From: JAJPJX01 sp964568355
Lineage (GTDB): Bacteria; Acidobacteriota; Terriglobia; Bryobacterales; Bryobacteraceae
DNA: 10,034 bases
Direction of reading: 5' to 3'
Assembly (NCBI GenBank): GCA_964568355.1
Contig: CAZMRK010000771.1
Coordinates: 1 to 10,034, forward strand
Shown: in pieces, positions 1 through 5,726 of the stretch
Numbering within the stretch: position 1 is the first letter of the stretch
Layout: every line of letters starts with the position of its first letter
Notes under the pieces: generated by a model
Database searches by the model: none
Told to the model about the DNA's origin: nothing
What the model saw: the letters and a program-made list of their open reading frames with translations, nothing else
Made by a program: the position numbers and the translations under genes

Positions 1-842
1 ACCAGGGGGATGGGGCGAGTGAGCTTGGGCATGTTGCGGGCCTGCTCGAAGGCCTCTTTGAGGCCCTGGACCAGGGCTCGGATCATATCGTCGTAATACA
101 GACCGAGAACCTGCTGGAGTTTGCCGGGATAGTGGCCGTTGAGGAAGAACGACTCTTCTTTGAGGATGCGGAGGCGGTTGGCCCGCTCGCCGGTGACGGC
201 GGCGGCGCTCGCATCGATGAAATCGCCGGCTTTGGGAATGGAGAAGCTCAGGACGGGAACGGAGAGGTAGGCCATGCAGACATTGCACAGGCCGCCGCCG
301 CAACTGATGCCGATACCGGTATAGTTCGTGGCTTCCATTTCGCCATAGACAACGGCCAGCCCTTCGTTGATGCTGCGGGCCTCAAAGCCCAGAGATTCGA
401 GGACCTGTTTCAGGCTGGCTTCGTGATAGATCAGGCTCTCTTCGGATCCGGCCGGAGCAGCCGGAACGGCGAAGCAGACCTTCGTTTTTTTCTCGCTCTT
501 GTCGGTCCTTGCGGTGAGCAGGCGCGTGATGGCTTCGATGAGCTTGACGCTTTCCGGCTCGCCGGGGTTGAGGAAGCCTCGGGTCATGGGACGGCGAATC
601 TCCGCGTTGAGCAGGTCTGCAAAGCGGGCCGCCTCGTTGCCATGCACCAGCAGTTCGGAAGCGGCGGTGACGTATGGCACGCCTTCCTCCCGCAGGACCT
701 TCTCCGTCATACGCGAGAAGGGCACGCTGATGAACGCATTCAACTGGCTTTCGTATTGGAAGGCCGGCTCACCGGGACGGGCGGCCACAATCCGGCTGGT
801 GCCGAAATCAAGGCCGATCGCCGGGGTCTGATGATTCTCCAT
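1..842 (-). CDS. Actin/Hsp70-fold ATPase-like protein, N-terminal part (cut by window start)
   Basis: This reading frame is open from an ATG at 842 through the left edge, giving about 280 residues with no stop. Near the N terminus is a phosphate-1-like strand, IGLDFGTSR (about residues 9-17). A connect-type motif, INEGLAVVYGE, lies at about 158-168. A phosphate-2-like loop, GIGISCGGGLCNVC, lies at about 176-189, followed by a SFSIPKAGDFID stretch. This order of motifs is that of the actin/MreB/Hsp70 ATPase fold. The family therefore binds and probably hydrolyses ATP in the cytoplasm; whether this one forms filaments or acts as a chaperone cannot be told. The usual phosphate-2 Asp appears as Ser, and three Cys surround the Gly triplet. 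A GGAG ribosome site lies 8 nt before the ATG. The start lies inside the end of the amidase gene (35-base overlap), so translational coupling is likely. The adenosine-binding part is outside the window. Exact family not recognised. Confidence 0.8.
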   Translation of the reverse strand, partial: MENHQTPAIGLDFGTSRIVAARPGEPAFQYESQLNAFISVPFSRMTEKVLREEGVPYVTAASELLVHGNEAARFADLLNAEIRRPMTRGFLNPGEPESVKLIEAITRLLTARTDKSEKKTKVCFAVPAAPAGSEESLIYHEASLKQVLESLGFEARSINEGLAVVYGEMEATNYTGIGISCGGGLCNVCMAYLSVPVLSFSIPKAGDFIDASAAAVTGERANRLRILKEESFFLNGHYPGKLQQVLGLYYDDMIRALVQGLKEAFEQARNMPKLTRPIPL

Positions 843-1926
843 TGGCTTCACTCCAGATCTCCTTAGAAGCGCTTCCCTGACGGAGCGCCGTTATCATTTG
901 TCGGTACCGTTTCTGCAGCGCCTGGCGATAGGCCGGAACCGAATAGCCTTCCGTCAGGGCGGTGTCGTGAAGAATTCCTTCGGCGAGGGTGATGCCTTCG
1001 GCCAGGGGCGAACCGGCCCACTGGCGGAAACGCGCATCGCAGAGAAAGCCGAACAGGTGCACGCTGGGCAAAGGCCGCCAGTAGTTATCCGGCAGGCCCA
1101 GTTCCCGAAAGGGGAAAGCCCTGGCCCAATCGGTGTGATAGCCGACACGCATATTGGCCGGATTTACGGAGACCTGCGCATGAGTAACGCAGTTCTCCTC
1201 CGGGATGTGATAGCGCGAGCGCAGCCACTCCGTAAGGATTCTGCCGGCGTGCACCTGGGCGGCGGTGATGGTCACGGCCTGGCCCTCGCGAGGTGACTGG
1301 GCCTCAAACGCCACGCCGAGGAAACTCGTATTCAATTGGATATAGGCGTGGCGGCCGGATGCCCACACGGAGTGGCCGGCGTGGTTGGCGACGTCGCCCT
1401 CGTCCACCACGCGATAGACGCGGCCGAAGCGGTCGATGACGAAGTGGTATGCCCGTTTTCGGCGGACATATTCCAGCAGCGATTCTCCCACCGACTTCAG
1501 GGATTGATTGCGGGCAGGCTCCAGGGGCAGTTGCAGGCTTTCCGTCGTATGAAAGACGATTCCAGCGGTTTCGAGGCGGGGGCGGTTTGGAGTCGAGAAC
1601 TGGTTTTCCACACGTAGTCCGTTGCTGAAGACGGTATATTCTCCAGTGGTCTCGACCTGCCAAACTTCTCTCGGCGGAATGGAGTCAAAATGGGCGCGCA
1701 CGCGGGGGTAGCCGCGGGTGGAGGCATCGGAGACGACGTAGGGGATACCGGCCAGGACAAATAGCAGCAAGCAGGCATTGATCCTCAGGGAACCGGGCTT
1801 CCAACGCGAACGACGGGGCGCGGTAGCCCGCCGCAGGTAGCGCAGGCGGGCCACCGGATCATGAAACAGGCTGGCTCGCCATTCTAATCCGGGATTCGGC
1901 TCGATTGTTTTTTGCCAGATCCCCAT
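808..1926 (-). CDS. Membrane-anchored N-acetylmuramoyl-L-alanine amidase (amidase_2/PGRP fold)
   Basis: The protein has 372 residues. It starts with a basic, Arg-rich cytoplasmic segment (1-48), followed by one hydrophobic helix (about 49-66, NACLLLFVLAGIPYVV). This predicts an uncleaved anchor with the rest in the periplasm. The catalytic domain covers about residues 118-275. It shows a zinc-ligand strand GIVFHTTES (His126), the YHFVID/GRVYRVVDEGD core (160-178), NHAGHS (181-186), a GVAFEAQ strand, and THAQVSVNPANMRVGYHTDW (His249 with His264/Asp266 as candidates for the remaining ligands). Proteins of this fold cleave the amide bond between N-acetylmuramic acid and L-alanine of the peptidoglycan stem. 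The tail (about 290-350) looks helical and is of unknown role. No strong ribosome site precedes the ATG at 1926, and no other ATG precedes the helix. It is the first gene of a two-gene minus-strand unit with the actin-like ATPase. The domain call is secure; the physiological substrate is inferred. Confidence 0.87.
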   Translation of the reverse strand: MGIWQKTIEPNPGLEWRASLFHDPVARLRYLRRATAPRRSRWKPGSLRINACLLLFVLAGIPYVVSDASTRGYPRVRAHFDSIPPREVWQVETTGEYTVFSNGLRVENQFSTPNRPRLETAGIVFHTTESLQLPLEPARNQSLKSVGESLLEYVRRKRAYHFVIDRFGRVYRVVDEGDVANHAGHSVWASGRHAYIQLNTSFLGVAFEAQSPREGQAVTITAAQVHAGRILTEWLRSRYHIPEENCVTHAQVSVNPANMRVGYHTDWARAFPFRELGLPDNYWRPLPSVHLFGFLCDARFRQWAGSPLAEGITLAEGILHDTALTEGYSVPAYRQALQKRYRQMITALRQGSASKEIWSEANGESSDPGDRP

Positions 1927-2004
1927 TCCGGTATTCCAAGTAGAAAGGATCGGCGGAAACTGGAAAAACCTTAGTACGAAGTAGCTATCAGCTTTAGAAG
2001 AGAA

Positions 2005-2047
2005 CGTCGCCAGGAGTGGCGACGCTGCCCGATGAATCGGGCGCTAC
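2005..2047 (-). repeat. REP-like twin-hairpin element (GTAG plus two palindromes)
   Basis: Two perfect inverted repeats lie almost end to end. The first has 8-bp arms, CGTCGCCA (2005-2012) and TGGCGACG (2017-2024), around a GGAG loop. The second has 7-bp arms, GCCCGAT (2027-2033) and ATCGGGC (2036-2042), around GA. Read on the minus strand, the element begins with GTAG (2047-2044), then one C, then the 2042-2027 palindrome, then the second hairpin. A GTAG-type tetranucleotide followed by a short palindrome is the signature of REP sequences mobilised by RAYT (TnpA-REP) transposases. The element sits in the spacer between the amidase and ppk. No RAYT gene and no second identical copy are seen here, so assignment as a dispersed repeat is an inference; a structured 5' leader for ppk is the alternative. 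Confidence 0.5.
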
Positions 2048-2087
2048 AAATGGTGCGGGGGTTGGCGGTAGACTGACCAATAAGGTG

Positions 2088-4295
2088 ATGCCCAAAAGAA
2101 GCCGCGTGGCGGCGAGCAAGGCGGCGACAGCCGCGACGGGGGAGGAACGAGATGCGACTGCAGCCTGGAGCCGGCGGACGGTGGATTCGCCGGCGTTGCG
2201 GGATCCCAGCCTATATGTCAATCGCGAGCTAAGCCTGCTGGCTTTCCAGCGGCGGGTGCTCGAAGAGGCTCAGGACGAGCGCAATCCGCTGCTGGAACGA
2301 GTCAAATTCCTGGCCATTCTGGGATCGAATATCGACGAATTCTTCATGGTGCGCGTGGCAGGGCTGATCGCGCAAGTGGACGCAGGCATCCTGGACGTAG
2401 GCCCGGACGGGATGAGCCCCAACGCGCAACTGGTAGCGATCCGGCGGGAGGTGAAAAGACTGCTGGGGGAGGCGCACAAATGTCTGCGCCTGCAATTGCG
2501 GCCGGCGCTGGAGGAGTCCGGCATCCAGATTCTGGAGTACAGCGACCTGAATCCGCAGCAGTTGGAGGTGGTGAACGGCTATTTCGCGGAGACGGTTTTT
2601 CCGGTGCTGACGCCGCTGGCCTTCGATCCGGGCCGGCCGTTCCCGCATATCTCCAATCTGAGTCTGAACCTGGCGGTGCTGATCCAGGACGAACACGGGC
2701 TGGAGCGGTTCGCACGGGTGAAGATTCCGGATTCCCTGCCCCAGTTGGTTCCGGTGCGGCGACCGCGGCGTCCCGGCAAACATCATCGCCCGGCGAAGCA
2801 ACAAAGCTACGTGTGGCTGGAGCAGGTGATCGCGGCGAACCTGGCGGCGCTGTTCCGGGGCATGCAGGTGAAGGAAGCACATCCGTTTCACGTGACGCGC
2901 GATGCCGATATTGCGATCAAGGAACTGGAGGCCGAGGACCTGCTCGAGACCATCGAGGAAGGGGTGCGGCAGCGCCGGTTCGGCAGCGTGGTGCGGCTGC
3001 AGGTGGGCGACGATATGCCGGCGCACATCCTGGACATCCTCATGAGCAACCTGGAGGTGGATGCAAGCCAGGTGTACCGGGTGAAAGGCCAGCCTTCGCT
3101 GAGCCGGCTGATGCACCTGTACGCGCTGGACCGGCCGGACTTGAAAGACCCGCCGTTTGTGCCGGCGATTCCGCGGGCGCTGGTGCCGGTATCGGAAGAA
3201 GACGATTTGTTCACGCTGATCCGGCGGCAAAACGTGCTGCTGCACCATCCGTTCGAGTCATTCCAGCCGGTGATCGACTTTCTGAGCAAGGCGGCGCGGG
3301 ATCCGCAGGTGCTGGCAATCAAGATGGTGCTGTACCGGGTGGGCCGCAACTCCCCGATTGTCGAAGCGCTGCTGGAGGCGATGGAGAACGAGAAGCAGGT
3401 GGCGGTGCTGGTGGAGTTGAAGGCGCGCTTCGACGAGGAGAGCAACATTGAGTGGGCCAAAGCGCTGGAGCGCGAAGGCGTGCACGTTGTCTACGGCCTG
3501 CTGGGGCTGAAGACGCACTGCAAGGTGGCCATGGTGGTGCGGCGGGAAGGAGACACGATCCGGCGCTATATCCACATGGCGACGGGCAACTATAACGCCG
3601 TGACGGCGCATCTGTACACCGATATCGGGATGCTGACGTGCAATGAAGAACTGGGGCATGACGCGACGGACCTGTTCAACTACCTGACCGGGTATTCGGC
3701 GAAGAAGGATTACCGGAAGCTGCTGGTGTCGCCGGTCAATATGCGGGAGCGCTTCGAGGCGATGATCCGGCGGGAGATCGAGCACCAGGCCAAAGGGCGG
3801 GAAGGCCACCTGATTTTCAAGATGAACGCGCTGGTGGACCCGCATGTGATCCGGCTGCTGTACGCGGCATCGCAGGCGGGGGTGAAGATCGATCTGCTGG
3901 TGCGGGGAATCTGCTGCCTGCGGCCGGGGATTCCGGGAATCAGCGAGACGATCCAGGTGACCAGCATTGTGGGGCGCTTTCTGGAGCACAGCCGGATCTA
4001 CTATTTCCGCAATGGAGGGCAGGAGGAGATCTACCTGGGGAGCGCCGACCTGATGCCGCGCAACATCGACCGGCGCGTGGAGGTGCTGTTTCCGCTGGAG
4101 GGACAAGAGCTGGTGCGGTTCGTGAAGGAGGAGATTCTGGCGGTATACCTGGCGGATACGGCCAAAGCGCGGCGGATGCAGGGCGACGGAACGTATGTGC
4201 GGCGGCGGCCGGTCTCGCGGGCGCGGCCGATGAACAGCCAGGCGTGGCTGATCGAACGCGCGCGGCAGGTGAACAAGCCGCCGGCGGGGGCATGA
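2088..4295 (+). CDS. ppk1: Polyphosphate kinase 1
   Basis: PPK1 reversibly transfers the terminal phosphate of ATP to a growing polyphosphate chain through a phosphohistidine. From the ATG at 2088 the product has 735 residues, close to the usual 690-730. The N domain opens with YVNRELSLLAFQRRVL (about 43-58) and SNIDEFFMVRV (about 80-90). The catalytic core carries HHPFESF (about 386-392), IKMVLYRVGRNSPIV, and the two histidine motifs: GLKTHCK (His477, matching the autophosphorylated His) and VGRFLEHSRIYYF (His634, matching the second catalytic His). SADLMPRNIDRRVEVLFP near the C terminus is also typical. The frame stays open back to a GTG at 2016, which would add 24 residues. Those codons run through the twin-hairpin element and the extra residues look unlike the family, so I prefer 2088, although the ribosome site is weak for both. 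No ppx neighbour is present, so it is probably transcribed alone. Confidence 0.96.
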   Translation: MPKRSRVAASKAATAATGEERDATAAWSRRTVDSPALRDPSLYVNRELSLLAFQRRVLEEAQDERNPLLERVKFLAILGSNIDEFFMVRVAGLIAQVDAGILDVGPDGMSPNAQLVAIRREVKRLLGEAHKCLRLQLRPALEESGIQILEYSDLNPQQLEVVNGYFAETVFPVLTPLAFDPGRPFPHISNLSLNLAVLIQDEHGLERFARVKIPDSLPQLVPVRRPRRPGKHHRPAKQQSYVWLEQVIAANLAALFRGMQVKEAHPFHVTRDADIAIKELEAEDLLETIEEGVRQRRFGSVVRLQVGDDMPAHILDILMSNLEVDASQVYRVKGQPSLSRLMHLYALDRPDLKDPPFVPAIPRALVPVSEEDDLFTLIRRQNVLLHHPFESFQPVIDFLSKAARDPQVLAIKMVLYRVGRNSPIVEALLEAMENEKQVAVLVELKARFDEESNIEWAKALEREGVHVVYGLLGLKTHCKVAMVVRREGDTIRRYIHMATGNYNAVTAHLYTDIGMLTCNEELGHDATDLFNYLTGYSAKKDYRKLLVSPVNMRERFEAMIRREIEHQAKGREGHLIFKMNALVDPHVIRLLYAASQAGVKIDLLVRGICCLRPGIPGISETIQVTSIVGRFLEHSRIYYFRNGGQEEIYLGSADLMPRNIDRRVEVLFPLEGQELVRFVKEEILAVYLADTAKARRMQGDGTYVRRRPVSRARPMNSQAWLIERARQVNKPPAGA

Positions 4296-4354
4296 GGGCG
4301 CGGCGGAGGATGCAACCGACCAGCGCCATTCAAGCCCGATGGAGATTGTCCGGG

Positions 4355-4386
4355 TACCATATTCAGTGCTGGTATTGAATATGGTA
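4355..4386. promoter_or_regulatory. vapBC operator: perfect 11-bp inverted repeat over the promoter
   Basis: TACCATATTCA (4355-4365) and TGAATATGGTA (4376-4386) are exact reverse complements separated by 10 bases. A -10-like TATAGT (4385-4390) overlaps the right arm, and a weak -35-like TTCAGT (4362-4367) lies in the left arm with 17-bp spacing. Ribbon-helix-helix antitoxins, alone or with their toxin, bind such palindromes and repress their own operon, so this is the likely autoregulatory site. Protein binding is inferred from position and symmetry. Confidence 0.8.
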
Positions 4387-4390
4387 TAGT
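4385..4390 (+). promoter_or_regulatory. -10 element of the vapBC promoter
   Basis: TATAGT matches five of six bases of the sigma70 -10 consensus and ends only 9 bases before the vapB ATG. A start site 7-10 bases downstream would fall at about 4397-4400, at or next to the ATG. No Shine-Dalgarno sequence is visible between them. The transcript may therefore be leaderless or nearly so. Confidence 0.55.
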
Positions 4391-4399
4391 GACGACGTC

Positions 4400-4603
4400 A
4401 TGGCGACAGCTCGCAAGATTACCATCGAGGTTCCGCCGGAGCTGCTCAAGAAGGCGCAACAGGCCACCGGAACCGGTGTTACCCAGACGATCCGGACCGG
4501 CTTGCAACTTGTTGCAGCATCCAGAACCTATGCGCGGCTGCGCGAACTCCGAGGAAAAGTTCGCTTCACGCGGACGCTGGCGGATCTGAAGAGCGATCGA
4601 TGA
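4400..4603 (+). CDS. vapB: VapB-like ribbon-helix-helix antitoxin
   Basis: This is a 67-residue basic protein. Residues 6-12 (KITIEVP) form the DNA-contacting strand of a ribbon-helix-helix fold. Helices follow at about 13-23 (PELLKKAQQAT) and 27-41 (VTQTIRTGLQLVAAS). The C-terminal segment, with ELRGKVRF and TLADLKSDR, has the look of the toxin-wrapping tail of VapB antitoxins. It should neutralise the downstream PIN toxin and repress the operon through the palindrome just upstream. Its stop overlaps the toxin start as ATGA (4600-4603), so the two are translationally coupled. No Shine-Dalgarno site is seen before its ATG. The short length and position directly before a PIN-domain gene support the call. 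Confidence 0.9.
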   Translation: MATARKITIEVPPELLKKAQQATGTGVTQTIRTGLQLVAASRTYARLRELRGKVRFTRTLADLKSDR

Positions 4604-4992
4604 TTGCGGCGGACACGAGTACCTGGATTGCGTTCTTCGAAGGGGATGCCGGCGAAGACGTCGAGTTACTCGATCGGGCGCTCGAAGACAGGCAGATTCT
4701 CATGGTGCCTGCGGTCTTGACTGAAGTGCTGAGTGACCCGAAGCTTCCTGTGCCGGTTGCACGAACGCTTTCAGACCTCCCTCTGATCGAAATCAGGCCG
4801 GGTTATTGGCAACGGGCGGGCGCGTTGCGAGCGAAAGTGCTGGCGAGACACCGCAAGGCCCGTTTGGGGGATGCCTTGATCGCCCAAAGTTGCATCGATC
4901 ACGGGATTGCTCTTGTTACGAGAGACCGGGATTTCCGCGCCTTCGCCGAGACCTCCGACCTGGCGTTGGCAATTGGCCGCACAACGCACTGA
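4600..4992 (+). CDS. vapC: VapC-like PIN-domain toxin ribonuclease
   Basis: The 130-residue product is the normal length for VapC. The acidic metal-binding set of PIN nucleases is present: Asp5 (AADTSTWIAFF), Glu42 (VLTEVLSD), Asp91 (RLGDALIAQ) and Asp109 (VTRDRDF). VapC toxins are Mg-dependent endoribonucleases, often cutting tRNA or rRNA at single sites and so halting translation. The target of this one cannot be read from the sequence. The ATG overlaps the vapB stop codon. All catalytic residues are intact, so the toxin looks functional. It ends 27 bp from the end of the convergent Clp N-domain gene, with no clear terminator in the gap. Confidence 0.92.
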   Translation: MIAADTSTWIAFFEGDAGEDVELLDRALEDRQILMVPAVLTEVLSDPKLPVPVARTLSDLPLIEIRPGYWQRAGALRAKVLARHRKARLGDALIAQSCIDHGIALVTRDRDFRAFAETSDLALAIGRTTH

Positions 4993-5019
4993 GGCGCTGC
5001 CGCGCTGGGATGCCGGGCC

Positions 5020-5505
5020 TCAAGGGCGATCGGAAAGGTGCTCGCGCAGCAGGCGCGCTGCCAGAGTGTTCTCTTCGCGCAAGATTCCTCTCGCCAAATC
5101 TGCCGGCGAGACCCCGTGTCGCCCCTCAGCATGGGCGATCTTTCGCGCGGCGTCGATCACCCGGACGGCTGCGCCGGCGAGCCGTAAGTCTTCCATCGGG
5201 GGGACGCGCCGGCCAGCAGGTTCACTTGCCTCGATCGCTCGTACCATAGCCTCCAACGCCACCTCGGAGACAAGCGAGGGTTCCTCCCGCAATACGCCGA
5301 GGAGCAGATGCTCTACCGTAATCTCGCGCCGCGAAAACGAACTCGCTTCCGAACGGGCGAAGAAAATGCATCGCCGCGCGGGATTTGCCAGCGGGCTGGA
5401 GTGAAGATGCGCCGCGACCCGTTCCCAGTAGCGCGCCGGCACGGAAACCGCCCAGTCCGCCAGCATCCGCCGCCAAAGCGCCACAAAGTCAGTGAACGAG
5501 CGCAC
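5020..5505 (-). CDS. Stand-alone Clp N-terminal (Clp R) domain protein
   Basis: The product is up to 161 residues and contains the two-repeat Clp N domain found at the front of ClpA/ClpC/ClpB. Repeat 1 covers about 42-80 (ARRCIFFARSEASSF, then ITVEHLLLGVLREEPSLV). Repeat 2 covers about 108-156 (AVRVIDAARKIAHAEG, then VSPADLARGILREENTLAARLL). No AAA+ module, Walker motif or ClpP-binding loop follows, so it cannot unfold proteins by itself. Clp N domains bind adaptors and substrates, so a role as adaptor, decoy or Clp accessory is plausible. The open frame starts at a GTG (5505), with an in-frame stop 24 bases upstream. An ATG at 5466 would give 148 residues, and neither has a good ribosome site. 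About 40 residues before repeat 1 (including RRMLADWAVSVPARYWERV) are of no recognised domain. It is convergent with vapC and divergent from the TonB receptor. Confidence 0.75.
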   Translation of the reverse strand: MRSFTDFVALWRRMLADWAVSVPARYWERVAAHLHSSPLANPARRCIFFARSEASSFSRREITVEHLLLGVLREEPSLVSEVALEAMVRAIEASEPAGRRVPPMEDLRLAGAAVRVIDAARKIAHAEGRHGVSPADLARGILREENTLAARLLREHLSDRP

Positions 5506-5595
5506 CTGGCGCAGGCGGTCTCGGAATCACCGGCGACTTATCCTGGCGGGCTGTCAATCCCGATCGTCGCGGCTCAAACAGCAGTACTCCCGTAA

Positions 5596-5624
5596 TTGAC
5601 TACGACGTTTTGTTGAAAGATACT
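5596..5624 (+). promoter_or_regulatory. Sigma70-like promoter of the TonB-dependent receptor gene
   Basis: TTGACT (5596-5601, five of six consensus bases) is followed after exactly 17 bases by GATACT (5619-5624, four of six). Transcription would begin near 5631, leaving a leader of about 96 bases before the ATG at 5727. It is the best -35/-10 pair in the 221-bp spacer between the divergent Clp N-domain gene and the receptor. Confidence 0.6.
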
Positions 5625-5640
5625 GGATTCCGAAATGGGG

Positions 5641-5675
5641 CGCCCGCTGGTTGGGGTCGAGTGTGGATGCGGGCG
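5641..5675 (+). other. Inverted repeat in the receptor leader
   Basis: CGCCCGC (5641-5647) and GCGGGCG (5669-5675) are perfect 7-base GC-only arms around a 21-base loop rich in G and T. The structure lies within the predicted transcribed leader, about 50 bases before the receptor ATG, and does not include the ribosome site. It could form a leader hairpin; no known riboswitch is recognised. Confidence 0.35.
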
Positions 5676-5726
5676 GAAGAAGCTCTTGTGTTCGGGAGCC
5701 AAGTAAATCTTCCAGAGGGGGTCGGA

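Noticed and set aside
132..866. Plus-strand open frame of 244 codons over the actin-like gene
   Set aside because: It is antisense to the minus-strand frame that shows clear actin/Hsp70 motifs, and its own product has a low-complexity look with no recognisable domain.
1927..2004. Promoters for the divergent amidase and ppk1 genes
   Set aside because: No -35/-10 pair with acceptable spacing was found on either strand; any promoter here is not recognisable by eye.
2016..2087. GTG at 2016 as the ppk1 start
   Set aside because: The codons run through the twin-hairpin element and add 24 residues unlike PPK1. The ATG at 2088 gives a normal-length protein. Not fully excluded.
2480..3451. Plus-strand frame of 323 codons in another phase inside ppk1
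   Set aside because: Gly/Ala/Arg-rich out-of-phase translation of a GC-rich gene; no domain.
2229..4106. Two long minus-strand frames (339 and 282 codons) antisense to ppk1
   Set aside because: His/Gln/Arg-rich shadow composition; ppk1 motifs run without a break on the plus strand.
4296..4345. Terminator after ppk1
   Set aside because: Only a 5-bp GGCGC/GCGCC pairing with a long loop is seen, and no T tract.
5610..5726. TTG at 5610 as the receptor start
   Set aside because: It would put 39 residues before the signal peptide and lies inside the predicted promoter. The ATG at 5727 has a good ribosome site.
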